Assembly (NCBI RefSeq): GCF_003721225.1 | Contig: NZ_RIZI01000152.1 | Location: 1 to 23,012, forward strand | Direction: 5' to 3' | From: Acidithiobacillus sulfuriphilus | GTDB taxonomy: Bacteria; Pseudomonadota; Gammaproteobacteria; Acidithiobacillales; Acidithiobacillaceae | Length of the DNA stretch: 23,012 nt | Shown: in pieces, positions 8,102 through 13,684 of the stretch | How positions within the stretch are numbered: position 1 is the first letter of the stretch | How the letters are laid out: every line of letters starts with the position of its first letter | Translations under genes and position numbers: made by a program | Notes under the pieces: model-generated | Databases searched by the model: none | Seen by the model: the letters and a program-made list of their open reading frames with translations, nothing else | Told to the model about the DNA's origin: nothing

Positions 8102-9009
8102 GGGGCGGGCAGCTCCGCGGCAAAGGCCTGGGCCAGGAGACACTGACTGTCGGCGGTGCCGACGATCTCCTCCACATTGCGGCAGCGCCGGCCCAGTTGC
8201 TCGCTCAGGACCCCCGCCAGCGACTCGGGGCCGCCCTGGAGGTAGAGCACCGTGGGCGGCGGGCGGCGGAAGCGGTTTTCATAAAAATCCAGGGTGCGTT
8301 GCACCTCCAGGGCAAGATTCTCGCTGGCGGCGTTGAAAGCGGCGGCGCCAGCGCCTTCGGGGAAGTGCCTTTGGCCGATGGGCAGGGGCCGGCCGAAGCG
8401 ATAACTGCCGCCCTGCACCACGGTCAGATGGCAGGCCTGGGCCTCCAGGAACAGGAGCCCCGCGCCGCCCGCCTCTTCGGGCAGGAGCCAGCACAGGTCG
8501 CGCAGGGCGAGGTCGGCAATGCCCACATAAAAGGGCTGCAGGCCCGCTCCGCGCAGAAGGTCCACCCGCTCCTGCACCACGCTCTCGCGCACCGCGACGG
8601 CGAAGATCTGCCGGCCCTCGCTGTCGGGCACCGGAAATGCCCCCAGCACCGCCTCCTGCACGGGGAAATCCAGCAGATCCGCCAACTGCCAGCGCAGGGC
8701 GGCCAGCATCTCGCCCTCGGCCACTTGGGGCGCGTCCACCACCTGCAGGCTGTAATCCCCCCGCTGCAGGAAGGTGGCCGCCGGACTACCGCCCACGCCC
8801 TGTTCCTGCACCACCCCGCGCAGCCCCTCCAGGAGCAACTCCCGGTAGTGAGGCGACAAAGGGTTGACGGCCTGCTCGGACAGCACCTCCGCCGCCCCTT
8901 CCCGCACCCGCACCAGACAAAAGCCATCCCGGCGCAGATCCAGCACCACGGGCGAACGCTGCCGCCAGCGCGCCAGAATGTCCCGGATATCCGCATCCCA
9001 TAGTTTCAT
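8098..9009 (-). CDS. mshI: MshI / PilM-like actin-fold pilus assembly protein
   Basis: A 303-residue cytoplasmic protein without membrane segments. Its pattern matches PilM/MshI proteins of the actin-like ATPase fold: an early VVLDLRRDGFCLVRV strand pair, a central ALRWQLADLLDFP segment, and later AVAVRESVVQERVDLL and LEVQRTLDFYENRF. PilM-like proteins bind the cytoplasmic tip of PilN and help couple the motor to the inner-membrane complex. GGGAG lies seven bases before the ATG and can pair with an upstream CTCCC (separate entry). The stop overlaps the next gene's ATG. Confidence 0.83.
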   Translation of the reverse strand: MKLWDADIRDILARWRQRSPVVLDLRRDGFCLVRVREGAAEVLSEQAVNPLSPHYRELLLEGLRGVVQEQGVGGSPAATFLQRGDYSLQVVDAPQVAEGEMLAALRWQLADLLDFPVQEAVLGAFPVPDSEGRQIFAVAVRESVVQERVDLLRGAGLQPFYVGIADLALRDLCWLLPEEAGGAGLLFLEAQACHLTVVQGGSYRFGRPLPIGQRHFPEGAGAAAFNAASENLALEVQRTLDFYENRFRRPPPTVLYLQGGPESLAGVLSEQLGRRCRNVEEIVGTADSQCLLAQAFAAELPAP

Positions 9010-9016
9010 CGCTTCG

Positions 9017-9031
9017 CTCCCATGTCGGGAG
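9017..9031 (-). promoter_or_regulatory. Small hairpin covering the PilM-like gene's ribosome site
   Basis: On the minus strand CTCCC (9031-9027) can pair with GGGAG (9021-9017) around a five-base loop. GGGAG is the Shine-Dalgarno sequence of the gene starting at 9009, so the hairpin could limit its translation. A five-base stem is weak evidence. Confidence 0.3.
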
Positions 9032-9064
9032 TATTAGCCGAAAGCGGGAGGGATTGCCAGGGGA

Positions 9065-9775
9065 TCATGGGGATTCGAGCCAGTAGGAGAGGGTGGCGGC
9101 GGCCGTTCCGTTTGCCGCGGCTGGGCAATAGCCGGCAAGGCATGTACCCAATCCATTGGTGTCGCAAAAGCCGAAAAAAAAGCAATAGGTGTTGATGCAG
9201 CTATTGGTATTACTGGGGGAAATGGAGCAGTTGTTTTTTTCGCAATTTATTAGATTGTTTCTGCTGCAAAAAAAAGGAGAACAACTATTACTTATACAAC
9301 TGGCTGTACACCCTTGGCAGTTATTCTGGGTTGCCAATCCTACTACGATGCTCCTTGTCGCGGAGATGGGGGAATTGCCAACCCCTAAATTCCCCGCTGC
9401 ACAGACGCCGGTACTGTTGACCTGGTAATAAAAAGTGGAAGAAGCGGATGATGACAGGCACGCCACCGTCGCCGCACACCCAGCCAATCCAGCATTGGGA
9501 GTATAGTTGGAGTAGGGCAGTTGGGTCGGCAAAGAGCAGGTGCTGGCGTTGCCAGAGGTCACTTGGTAAACGCCCCATTCCGCCCCGCTCTGGGCGGCCC
9601 AGTAGGCGCGGGTGGAGGCGATCTGCAGAGCGGTATTCTGGTTGCTCTGCGCGTTGATATAGGCCAGGGCCGCCAGCAGCAGGGCCAGCACCACCATGAC
9701 GAAAATCACCATCACCAGGGCCGAGCCCTTTTCGGGATGCGGGGTGGATGGCCTCTTGCCTTCGTTGGCAATCAT
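9065..9775 (-). CDS. mshP: MshP-like minor pilin with a cysteine-rich tail
   Basis: A 236-residue prepilin-like protein. The leader ends KG (17) before SALVMVIFVMVVLALLLAAL. As in other MshP/GspK-type proteins, the usual Glu at position 5 of the mature chain is absent. TRAYWAAQSGAEWG is the MshP signature. The remaining 160 residues contain 16 cysteines, many in CxxC-like or closely spaced pairs between about 150 and 225. The DNA for this tail (about 9165-9310) is clearly more AT-rich than its surroundings. The ATG at 9775 overlaps the mshO stop (ATGA). It is longer than the MshP proteins I recall; the tail function is unknown, though disulphide stabilisation in the periplasm is plausible. 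Confidence 0.82.
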   Translation of the reverse strand: MIANEGKRPSTPHPEKGSALVMVIFVMVVLALLLAALAYINAQSNQNTALQIASTRAYWAAQSGAEWGVYQVTSGNASTCSLPTQLPYSNYTPNAGLAGCAATVACLSSSASSTFYYQVNSTGVCAAGNLGVGNSPISATRSIVVGLATQNNCQGCTASCISNSCSPFFCSRNNLINCEKNNCSISPSNTNSCINTYCFFFGFCDTNGLGTCLAGYCPAAANGTAAATLSYWLESP

Positions 9776-10344
9776 TGGTTATTGACCACGGAATAGGCGG
9801 AACTGAGGACGGCAATGGCGCGGCTCAGGGTGAGGCCGACATCCGCCGTGGCATTGCTCACGGTCAAAGTGACAAACACCCCGCTGGCGGTGCTGTCGGC
9901 GGGCAGAAGCGCAAAGCCGCCGCTGGCGGGGGCGGCGAGCACCTGGGCCGTGTAGCCCCCCGGTCCCGGCGTTGTCTGCTGCAATTGGGTGCCCGTGAAG
10001 GCGAAGCCATAGCCTGGAGAACAAACGCTGGCGGCGGCGCTGGCGGGTGCCGTGCAGCGGGTAAAGGAAAGGGTGCCGCCGGTGAGGCTCAGACTTCCCG
10101 GCTGGGCATTATGCAGCCCCCGCGCCATCGCCGTCAGCGCCATCTCCCCCTGGCTGGCCAGTTCGCTTGCCGCGCGGTTGGTCTGGTAGTTCTGCACCGA
10201 GCGCACGATGAGCGCCGTCGCACCCACGGACAGGATGCCCAGAATGACGATGGCCACGATCAGTTCGATGAGGGTGAGGCCTCCCTGGGTAAGCCCTGGG
10301 CCAGCAAAAACGCCTGGCCTTTGCGGTATTCCCGTTCTAGTCAT
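9772..10344 (-). CDS. mshO: MshO-like minor pilin
   Basis: A 190-residue type IV prepilin-like protein. A long leader ends QGG (22) before LTLIELIVAIVILGIL; the Glu at mature position 5 is present (E27). The globular part contains RSVQNYQTNRAAS and a pair of cysteines at about 97 and 108, consistent with MshO. It is probably cleaved by the prepilin peptidase, which is not in this window, and incorporated at the pilus tip or base. It starts 8 bases after mshD and its stop overlaps the mshP ATG. No good Shine-Dalgarno sequence was seen, so translation may depend on coupling to mshD. Confidence 0.8.
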   Translation of the reverse strand: MTRTGIPQRPGVFAGPGLTQGGLTLIELIVAIVILGILSVGATALIVRSVQNYQTNRAASELASQGEMALTAMARGLHNAQPGSLSLTGGTLSFTRCTAPASAAASVCSPGYGFAFTGTQLQQTTPGPGGYTAQVLAAPASGGFALLPADSTASGVFVTLTVSNATADVGLTLSRAIAVLSSAYSVVNNQ

Positions 10345-10352
10345 TGCTTATT

Positions 10353-10853
10353 CTACTGATTGCCATTGCCACCACCATCGCCACCGCCACCATCGCCACC
10401 ACCGCCACCGCCACCGCCGCCACCGCCACCGCCACCAAAACTATATTTCGTCCGCCATGCGCCGAGGGTGATATCCGCCCCGCCGGGTCCGATGACCTGG
10501 GCAGTGAGGTATTCCGCGCTTTGCGCGGGGATGGTGCTGGCGCCTGCCACTGCCCAGGCCGACGACGAGCAAGTAGCGCTGACCGTAAAGGCGCCCTGCG
10601 TAGAAGTGTTGGGGTTGCCGTTGCAACTCTGCCCGAAGGGCTGGGAGTAGGGCGCCACCATCCCCTGTTCCAGCGTGCTCTGTGCGATGGCCGTCGCCTG
10701 CGCCGTCGGCACCGGGTTGGCGCCGAAGCGACCGTACCAAAGCACGGGGATGATGAGGGCGGCCACGAAGCCCAGCAGGACCATGGCCAGGACCAGTTCG
10801 ACGAGGGTGACGCCCTGCGCCTTTCCTCCCGGCCCTGGTGCCGCCGTATTCAT
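10353..10853 (-). CDS. mshD: MshD-like minor pilin with a polyglycine tail
   Basis: A 166-residue prepilin-like protein. The leader ends QG (14) before VTLVELVLAMVLLGFVAALIIP, with Glu at mature position 5 (E19). Two cysteines (C77, C95) may form a disulphide. The C-terminus is extraordinary: 14 consecutive glycines (140-153), then D, GGGG, D, GGG and NGNQ. It is encoded by alternating GGT and GGC codons. The start is fixed by the overlap with the mshC stop (ATGA). MshD identity rests on size, prepilin signature and position between mshC and mshO. The tail looks like a recent repeat expansion. Confidence 0.8.
   Translation of the reverse strand: MNTAAPGPGGKAQGVTLVELVLAMVLLGFVAALIIPVLWYGRFGANPVPTAQATAIAQSTLEQGMVAPYSQPFGQSCNGNPNTSTQGAFTVSATCSSSAWAVAGASTIPAQSAEYLTAQVIGPGGADITLGAWRTKYSFGGGGGGGGGGGGGGDGGGGDGGGNGNQ
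10362..10436 (-). repeat. Glycine-codon repeat tract in mshD
   Basis: About 75 bases made almost entirely of GGT and GGC triplets, interrupted by two GAT codons, with GGTGGC hexamers recurring. Every triplet change keeps the reading frame, so copy-number changes by slippage would alter only the length of the protein tail. Confidence 0.9.
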
Positions 10854-11308
10854 GAGCACGGCCCCGCATAGGCCAATCCGGTGGGGGAAATGCAGACCAC
10901 CCGGCTCTCTCCGCCGCCGTCGCTGAGGGCGATGCTGTTGGTTTGGGTGGCATTGCCCACGCTGCCGGTGGCGCTGGTGAAGGTGAGGTTGGCGCCGGCC
11001 TGGACGGTGGCGGGAATGGTGATGGGGTAGCCCTTGCCGCCGGGGGCGGGGAGATTCTGGCCGTTGCTCTGCACCGTCACGCTGCTGCCCTGGACGCTCA
11101 GGGTGATGTTGCCATTCCCCAGCAAGGCCAACTGCCGGGCGTATTGGGCGGCGGCGATCACATCGCCCTGGGCGGCATTGGCGCTGTAGCCCCCGATCCC
11201 CATGAAGCGCGGCAGGATCAACGCGGCCAGGATGCCGGCAATGATCAGGACGGTAATCAGTTCGATGAGGGTGAAGCCGCGGTCGCCCATTTGCCTGTCC
11301 ATGCCCAT
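10850..11308 (-). CDS. mshC: MshC-like minor pilin
   Basis: A 152-residue type IV prepilin. The leader MGMDRQMGDRG is cut before FTLIELITVLIIAGILAALILPRF, with Glu at mature position 5. Two C-terminal cysteines (VVCISPTG and GPCS) suggest a D-region loop. I used the ATG at 11308; ATGs at 11302 and 11290 are also possible and none has a strong ribosome site. The stop overlaps the mshD start. A strong hairpin separates this gene from mshA, so it is likely expressed at a lower level than the major pilin. Confidence 0.82.
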   Translation of the reverse strand: MGMDRQMGDRGFTLIELITVLIIAGILAALILPRFMGIGGYSANAAQGDVIAAAQYARQLALLGNGNITLSVQGSSVTVQSNGQNLPAPGGKGYPITIPATVQAGANLTFTSATGSVGNATQTNSIALSDGGGESRVVCISPTGLAYAGPCS

Positions 11309-11316
11309 ATAACGGA

Positions 11317-11347
11317 CAAGCCAAGGGACGAGATGCCCCTTGGCTTG
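11317..11347 (-). terminator. Strong hairpin between mshA and mshC (attenuator or mRNA stabiliser)
   Basis: A perfect 11-base inverted repeat, CAAGCCAAGGG with CCCTTGGCTTG, and a nine-base loop. It begins 20 bases after the mshA stop. No T run follows on the minus strand, so it is not a classic terminator. It could protect the major-pilin message from decay or reduce read-through into the minor pilins. A second AAGCCAAG copy lies right at the mshA stop (11360-11367), allowing an alternative pairing. Confidence 0.6.
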
Positions 11348-11367
11348 GTGTGGCCCCGACTTGGCTT

Positions 11368-11817
11368 TTAGGAGCAGTCGCTGGAGTTGGTGGAAACCGT
11401 GGCCGGCGCAATGGAGCTGGCGGCCGCCGTGTATACCACCTCGCAAGTAGCCGAGTTACTGGCAGAGGTGGGCCAGAAGGTACCGCTATTGTTGGTGCTG
11501 ATGTTGGTCAGGTTCTGCAGGGCCTGGGAGACGGATCCTGCTGTAGGATAGCCATAGGCGGTGGCAATGGTCACACCCTGACCGATGTTGGCGCTCGAAC
11601 TGGCCAAGCCAGTGGCCCCGTTGATAAGAGACTTGCTATACACCAAAGCGGAGGCCGCCTGCAGGGAGCCGTTTATGCCTTGCAGGACGGAAACCCGCGC
11701 ATCGTTTTGCAGATTGACAAAACGCGGGATGGCGAAGGCGGCGAGGATGCCGAGGATGACGATGACGACGATGAGTTCGATCAGGGTGAAGCCCTGTTCG
11801 TTGGAAGGCTGGCGCAT
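11368..11817 (-). CDS. mshA: MshA-like major type IV pilin
   Basis: A 149-residue prepilin that should form the pilus shaft. The short leader MRQPSNEQG is cut before FTLIELIVVIVILGILAAF, with Glu at mature position 5 (E14). The following AIPRFVNLQNDAR is a hallmark of MshA-type pilins. Two C-terminal cysteines (C125 in SATCE and C148 in SDCS) can close the D-region loop. The ATG at 11817 is chosen because of the short leader and the GGGGGAG ribosome site; an in-frame upstream codon at 11847 would lengthen the leader. The gene has its own sigma70-like promoter and a downstream hairpin, both as expected for the most abundant pilus protein. Confidence 0.92.
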   Translation of the reverse strand: MRQPSNEQGFTLIELIVVIVILGILAAFAIPRFVNLQNDARVSVLQGINGSLQAASALVYSKSLINGATGLASSSANIGQGVTIATAYGYPTAGSVSQALQNLTNISTNNSGTFWPTSASNSATCEVVYTAAASSIAPATVSTNSSDCS

Positions 11818-11820
11818 AAC

Positions 11821-11835
11821 ACTCCCCCTTGGAGT
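11821..11835 (-). promoter_or_regulatory. Hairpin over the mshA ribosome-binding site
   Basis: In the mshA leader ACTCC (11835-11831) can pair with GGAGT (11825-11821) around AAGGG. This covers part of the GGGGGAG ribosome site that precedes the ATG at 11817. The stem is only five bases, so its importance is uncertain. Confidence 0.3.
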
Positions 11836-11865
11836 TGTTAGAAACAAAATGTGTAACAGGATGTT

Positions 11866-11893
11866 ATCATACGTAGCGGGTCGGGGGAGTCAA
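11866..11893 (-). promoter_or_regulatory. Sigma70-type promoter of mshA
   Basis: The minus strand has TTGACT (11893-11888) and TATGAT (11871-11866) with a 16-base spacer. Both hexamers match the consensus at five of six positions. The predicted start near 11859 gives a leader of about 42 bases before the mshA ATG. Confidence 0.65.
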
Positions 11894-11916
11894 TAGATGC
11901 GCATCAATAGATGCGC
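11890..11916. repeat. Tandem 13-base direct repeat overlapping the mshA -35 region
   Basis: TCAATAGATGCGC occurs at 11890-11902 and again at 11904-11916, separated by one base (14-base period). Read on the minus strand, the downstream copy overlaps the -35 hexamer TTGACT, so the pair could be a binding site for a regulator of the major pilin. Confidence 0.75.
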
Positions 11917-11948
11917 TGGAGTTCCCCCTCGTCCGGCGGAACGACCTG

Positions 11949-12161
11949 CTATGCCGCAACTTCGACATATTCGACGCGGCTTGAGGGAGGGGGGAGAGGC
12001 AGCCCGTCTTCGCGCATGCCTTCTATATGAAACCCAATGGCTTCGCGTATTTGCGCCTCGGCCTCCTCGATGGTCGCGCCCGTTGCGACACATCCTGGCA
12101 AATCAGGGACATAAGCCGAGTAGTTGTCTTCAGCCTTTTCGATCACGATGGCGTAACGCAT
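11949..12161 (-). CDS. hicB: HicB-family antitoxin (short form)
   Basis: A 70-residue protein with the complete HicB N-terminal fold: MRYAIVIEKAEDNYSAYVPDLPGC (1-24), then EEAEAQIREAIGFHIEGMREDG. It should bind and neutralise the HicA toxin. It ends soon after PLPPPSS and has no C-terminal helix-turn-helix or ribbon-helix-helix, so any autoregulation would need another DNA-binding partner. It begins 7 bases after the hicA stop with GAGG as ribosome site, giving the usual toxin-first order. Confidence 0.93.
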   Translation of the reverse strand: MRYAIVIEKAEDNYSAYVPDLPGCVATGATIEEAEAQIREAIGFHIEGMREDGLPLPPPSSRVEYVEVAA

Positions 12162-12168
12162 CAGAACC

Positions 12169-12357
12169 TCACTTTTTCAGACCAGCCTGCTTGAAGATGC
12201 TGTTCAGCGTGCCTGGAGCGAGATCATCACTTGGTTTCCCAGGAACAGTCACCCGGCCCGGTTTCGCTGAATGCTTGAACTGGCGATGGCTGCCGCGGAT
12301 GGCAACCAGAATCCAGCCCTCATCCCGCAGCATCCGGAGAATCTCGCCTACCTTCAT
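12169..12357 (-). CDS. hicA: HicA-family mRNA interferase toxin
   Basis: A 62-residue dsRBD-like toxin. The catalytic His is H24 in RGSHRQFKH (21-29), followed by RVTVPGK and the C-terminal LNSIFKQAGL, all typical of HicA. Family members cleave mRNA and stop growth until HicB is restored. I used the ATG at 12357; an in-frame TTG two codons upstream is possible. No strong ribosome site or promoter was identified. The pair is inserted between mshG and mshA on the same strand. Confidence 0.93.
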   Translation of the reverse strand: MKVGEILRMLRDEGWILVAIRGSHRQFKHSAKPGRVTVPGKPSDDLAPGTLNSIFKQAGLKK

Positions 12358-12430
12358 CGGCAAAGCATATCAGAGCTTCCCAGGTGGCGCACCCAGCAGC
12401 CTGATCATGCGCAAACGGGGTTGGCCTTGG

Positions 12431-12459
12431 GCACCCTGCCGTAAGGTAGGCAGGCGTGC
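12431..12459 (-). terminator. Hairpin just after mshG
   Basis: GCAC-CCTGCC (12431-12440) pairs with GGCAGG-C-GTGC (12449-12459), ten pairs with one bulged base and an eight-base loop, starting 1 base past the mshG stop. There is no T run on either strand. It may partly separate mshE-mshG from hicAB transcription. Confidence 0.45.
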
Positions 12460-12460
12460 T

Positions 12461-13684
12461 TCATTGCTTGACCATCTTCACCATGTCCCACATGGGCAGG
12501 TAGATGCCGGCGGCGAGGATGAAGACGAGGCCGCCCATGATGACGACCATGATGGGTTCGATGCGGGCGGCGAGGCTGTCCACCTTTTTTTCCACCTCGC
12601 GCTCATAGTAGTCGGCCACCTCGCCCATCATGCTGTCGAGACTGCCGGCTTCCTCGCCCACCTGGAGCATCTGCAGGACCAGGGGCGGGAAAAGGCCGGT
12701 GGCGGTGGCGCTGCGGTGCAGGCTTTCGCCGCGCAGGATGGCCTTGGGGATCTCGGTGAGACGGTCTTCCAGAAAGCGGTTGCGGACGGCGCTGATGACC
12801 AGTTCCATGCCGCGCAGGACGGGCACGCCGGCGACGCTGACCAGTTGCAGGGTGCGGCCGAAGCGGGCCATGGCGTCTTCCAGGATCAGCGGGCCGAAGA
12901 TGGGGGTGCGCAGCAGGAAACGGTCCCACAGCCAGCGCCCGCGCGGGTGGCGGAGAAAGGCGCGAAAGGCGAAGGCGGCGGCGATGAAGGTGAGCAGGAT
13001 GAGCCACCACCAGACCACGGTGAAGTTGCTGAAGGCGATGAGCATGCGGGTGAAGATGGGCAGGGTGATGTGGGCGCTGGCAAAGAGTTTGGCAAAGGCG
13101 GGGATGACTATCATGTTGAGGATGACCATGGCCACGGCCAAGGCGATGGCGACAAAGAGGGGGTAGCGAAAGGCCTGCCTGATGCGGGCCAGGGTGATGT
13201 CCTCGCGCTCCAGATACGCCGAGAGCTGGAGGAGGACGGTGTCGAGGTTGCCGGTGCTTTCGCCCACTTCCACCAGACGGATGAACAGCGGTTGAAAGAC
13301 CTTGGGGTGGGCGGCCAAGGCAACGGAGAGGGGTTGGCCGTCGCCCAGGTCGCGGCGCACCTTGAGGAGCACCTCGGCTAGCCGGGTTTGCGGCCCATAG
13401 GTGGCCACCAGCCCGTCGATGGCGTTGAGTACGGGCACACCGGCATGGATGAGGGCGTAGAGCTGGCGGGTGAAGAGGACGAGATCGGCACGGCTGATGG
13501 GGCGGCGGTTGAGGCGCGCCCACCATTGCTCGATGCTGACGCTTTCCCGTGCCTCCTCCACGCTGATGGGAATGAGCTGGCTGTTGCGCAGGCTACGCGC
13601 TACGAGGGTCGCCTCGCTAGCCTCCATGAGGCCCTCGCGCACCTGCCCATGGCCATCCCGGGCGCGATAGCGGAAGCGCGCCAT
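12461..13684 (-). CDS. mshG: MshG, inner-membrane platform protein (PilC/GspF family)
   Basis: A 407-residue polytopic inner-membrane protein on which the pilus is built. It starts MARFRYRARDGHGQVREG, the standard PilC/GspF opening. Two GspF domains are visible: the first includes LVLFTRQLYALIHAGVPVLNAI (about 68-89) and the second FGRTLQLVSVAGVPVLRGMEL. Membrane helices lie near 173-193, 225-245 and 375-395. Conserved VGESTGNLD and VGEEAGSLD segments occur in the two halves. The ATG shares one base with the mshE stop (TGATG), so the motor and platform are translationally coupled. Confidence 0.95.
   Translation of the reverse strand: MARFRYRARDGHGQVREGLMEASEATLVARSLRNSQLIPISVEEARESVSIEQWWARLNRRPISRADLVLFTRQLYALIHAGVPVLNAIDGLVATYGPQTRLAEVLLKVRRDLGDGQPLSVALAAHPKVFQPLFIRLVEVGESTGNLDTVLLQLSAYLEREDITLARIRQAFRYPLFVAIALAVAMVILNMIVIPAFAKLFASAHITLPIFTRMLIAFSNFTVVWWWLILLTFIAAAFAFRAFLRHPRGRWLWDRFLLRTPIFGPLILEDAMARFGRTLQLVSVAGVPVLRGMELVISAVRNRFLEDRLTEIPKAILRGESLHRSATATGLFPPLVLQMLQVGEEAGSLDSMMGEVADYYEREVEKKVDSLAARIEPIMVVIMGGLVFILAAGIYLPMWDMVKMVKQ

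Noticed and set aside
7374..8177. 267-codon frame overlapping the PilN-like gene on the same strand
   Set aside because: A shifted frame with Pro/Arg-rich composition; the PilN-like frame has a clear membrane helix and coiled coil and coupled start.
10362..10436. CRISPR-like or satellite array
   Set aside because: The repeat is a glycine codon tract in frame within mshD, without spacers.
11897..13381. 494-codon open frame on the plus strand across hicAB and mshG
   Set aside because: Covers three recognised minus-strand genes in antisense; no family motif.
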